Shown here: positions 63,052-64,000 of the stretch, piece after piece
Layout of the letters: the number at the start of each line of letters is the position of its first letter
Numbering within the stretch: position 1 is the first letter of the stretch
NCBI GenBank assembly: GCA_038320345.1
Contig: JBBQED010000002.1
Coordinates: 270,778 to 334,777, forward strand
DNA length: 64,000 bases
Direction: 5' to 3'
Origin: JBBQED01 sp038320345
GTDB taxonomy: Bacteria > Bacteroidota > Bacteroidia > AKYH767-A > OLB10
Program-made: the position numbers and the translations under genes
Notes under the pieces: model-generated
Told to the model about the DNA's origin: nothing
Database searches by the model: none
Seen by the model: only the letters and a program-made list of their open reading frames with translations

Positions 63052-64000
63052 CTGAAAGGGACTTAGGCTCAAAGCGAGAACTAAGTCCTTTTTTTATTAT
63101 AGCCAAATCGCCCGTGTGTCGGGCGATTTGTTCAATTATAAAGTTGATTTCAGAGGTTCGAAATACCCCATTTTTCTTGTCATATACCAACCCGTTAGGA
63201 AAGATTAGGTTTTGTAATCCTTCTTTTAGTGCTATACCGCCATCTTGCCACATTTGACGCAGGTTTCGACAAAGAATTACTGCTTCATTTATCATTTCTT
63301 TTAGGTTCGAAATGGAAATTCCACAAGTCGCCATTTCCTTTTGGATTTTATCAAATTCCTTAGCGTATTTTACTCTAAAACGTTCGTAGGTTTCCTTGGG
63401 CATCTCCTCTTTTATGAAGTGTTTCTCTTCGAGCGTTTCAATATCAGTAGTTAGTTCGACAATTCTCGCCTTAAGGATTGCTTCCTTTTCAACTGAATCT
63501 TTATTCAGTTCATGGTAAGTGTTTTCTAATTCAATTTTGATCGCTTCTGTTAAATCCGCCTTTACTTCGTATTTCTCAAGTTCTTCTGAAAACAGGCGAT
63601 GCATTTCTTTTGCGCTTTTATTACACTTACAGCCGTTTGTTCTGCATTTGTAGTAGTATAAGTTCTTCTTCTTTACAATGTAGCCTGTAAAAGGCTGATT
63701 ACAATCCGAGCATTTAATAAAAACCTTTAGCGGAATATTTACATCTTCTGCTTTATGAGGTACTCCGAATTTAGGTGAAGAAGAAATTACTTCATTCACT
63801 TCCATAAAGGTTTCTTTTGTAATCATTTTTTCATGCACTCCCTCAACCACTTTTCCATTCAGCATTCCGTGTGATACTAATCCGCAATAAAAAGGGTTAA
63901 TGAAAATTTTATGTAATTGCTGTTTGTACATTTTTACACCGATAGCCTGAAGCTTCGAAACAATTTCTTCATTCTTCATACCCATTAGTTTCCATTCCCA
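63041..64000 (-). CDS. Serine site-specific recombinase, C-terminal part (continues past the window)
   Basis: The frame is open to the right edge, and the visible 319-320 residues are the C-terminal part of a large serine recombinase. They contain the end of the recombinase DNA-binding domain ('KIFINPFYCGLVSHG'). A zinc beta-ribbon follows with Cys ligands ('CSDCNQPF', 'CRTNGCKC'). A long coiled coil (~140-240) and a C-terminal tail complete it. The N-terminal catalytic Ser domain is outside the window. Such enzymes integrate and excise mobile elements. The stop codon (63041-63043) and the last few codons lie inside the 3' end of tRNA-Ser, and the tail also overlaps the tRNA terminator. This suggests that the element sits directly beside, and perhaps in, this tRNA gene. 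Confidence 0.88.
   Translation of the reverse strand, partial: WEWKLMGMKNEEIVSKLQAIGVKMYKQQLHKIFINPFYCGLVSHGMLNGKVVEGVHEKMITKETFMEVNEVISSSPKFGVPHKAEDVNIPLKVFIKCSDCNQPFTGYIVKKKNLYYYKCRTNGCKCNKSAKEMHRLFSEELEKYEVKADLTEAIKIELENTYHELNKDSVEKEAILKARIVELTTDIETLEEKHFIKEEMPKETYERFRVKYAKEFDKIQKEMATCGISISNLKEMINEAVILCRNLRQMWQDGGIALKEGLQNLIFPNGLVYDKKNGVFRTSEINFIIEQIARHTGDLAIIKKGLSSRFEPKSLSAES
63056..63096 (+). terminator. Terminator of tRNA-Ser, inside the recombinase 3' end
   Basis: GGACTTAG (63059-63066) pairs with CTAAGTCC (63081-63088), followed by seven T. On the opposite strand it encodes recombinase C-terminal residues. Confidence 0.85.

Overview
The window is a 64-kb stretch of an AT-rich chromosome from a member of the Bacteroidota. 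Several things point there. At least six products carry type IX secretion system (T9SS) C-terminal signals: four of the 'YPNP...' type A class and two of the gliding-motility CHU_C (type B) class. Upstream regions carry TAnnTTTG -7 promoter boxes instead of E. coli-like promoters, and recognisable Shine-Dalgarno sequences are scarce. The family mix also fits (DUF2911, DUF4403, LmbE-like deacetylase plus Na+/solute symporter, LolA, CstB-like persulfide dioxygenases). The sequence does not allow a safe call below phylum level. Most of the window is ordinary chromosome. A mobile element probably begins at the right edge.

Layout. 1-5.7 kb: the end of a T9SS cargo gene, an FkbM-type methyltransferase gene bracketed by two ~276-bp imperfect direct repeats, and a 1343-aa CHU_C surface protein. 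5.8-8.5 kb (minus): a two-gene unit of a small membrane protein and a lipoprotein-anchored truncated haemoglobin, then tryptophanase. 8.8-11.2 kb: a THUMP-domain RNA methyltransferase and a J-domain (HPD) protein. 11.5-19.4 kb: a PNGase F-like secreted protein, then a unit of LmbE-like deacetylase, an overlooked 34-aa membrane microprotein and a Na+/solute symporter. 19.5-21.5 kb: a DUF2911 protein and a 1-kb gap holding two minus-strand terminators with no convincing gene upstream. 21.5-32.7 kb: a 2145-aa subtilase-like T9SS protein with unusual repeats, a TPR-adenylate cyclase, a secreted phospholipase D-like protein and an MFS transporter. 32.7-40.1 kb (minus): a marR-adaptor-RND-tolC-DUF4403 efflux operon with a palindromic operator candidate. 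40.7-43.9 kb: an RsmF-like rRNA methyltransferase, a cupin, an AlkA-like glycosylase and SlyD. 44.1-47.1 kb (minus): two tandem CstB-like persulfide dioxygenase-rhodanese paralogues. 47.6-50.9 kb: ftsK and lolA. 51-58.7 kb (minus): a 2582-aa PKD/Ig-repeat CHU_C adhesin. 59.1-62 kb (minus): idi, a response regulator and a PAS histidine kinase. 62.3-64 kb: an unknown conserved-looking protein, tRNA-Ser(UGA), and the 3' part of a serine recombinase whose stop codon lies inside the tRNA gene.

How the parts work together. The large T9SS cargos build or remodel the cell surface and act on external polymers (glycoproteins, proteins, phosphodiesters). The LmbE/symporter and MFS genes suggest uptake of small solutes. 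The RND operon exports toxic compounds under MarR control. The CstB-like pair handles sulfane sulfur.

The most unusual items are: the repeat-flanked FkbM cassette; the ARALVN hexapeptide tract splitting an MBG-type domain, in a subtilase whose catalytic His position reads Asp-Glu-Gly; the PNGase F fold interrupted by ~500 residues including a LamG-like domain; the lipoprotein globin with its membrane partner; and the tRNA-Ser/recombinase junction. No complete new defence or mobile system is visible. All family assignments come from reading motifs by eye, and no database search was run.
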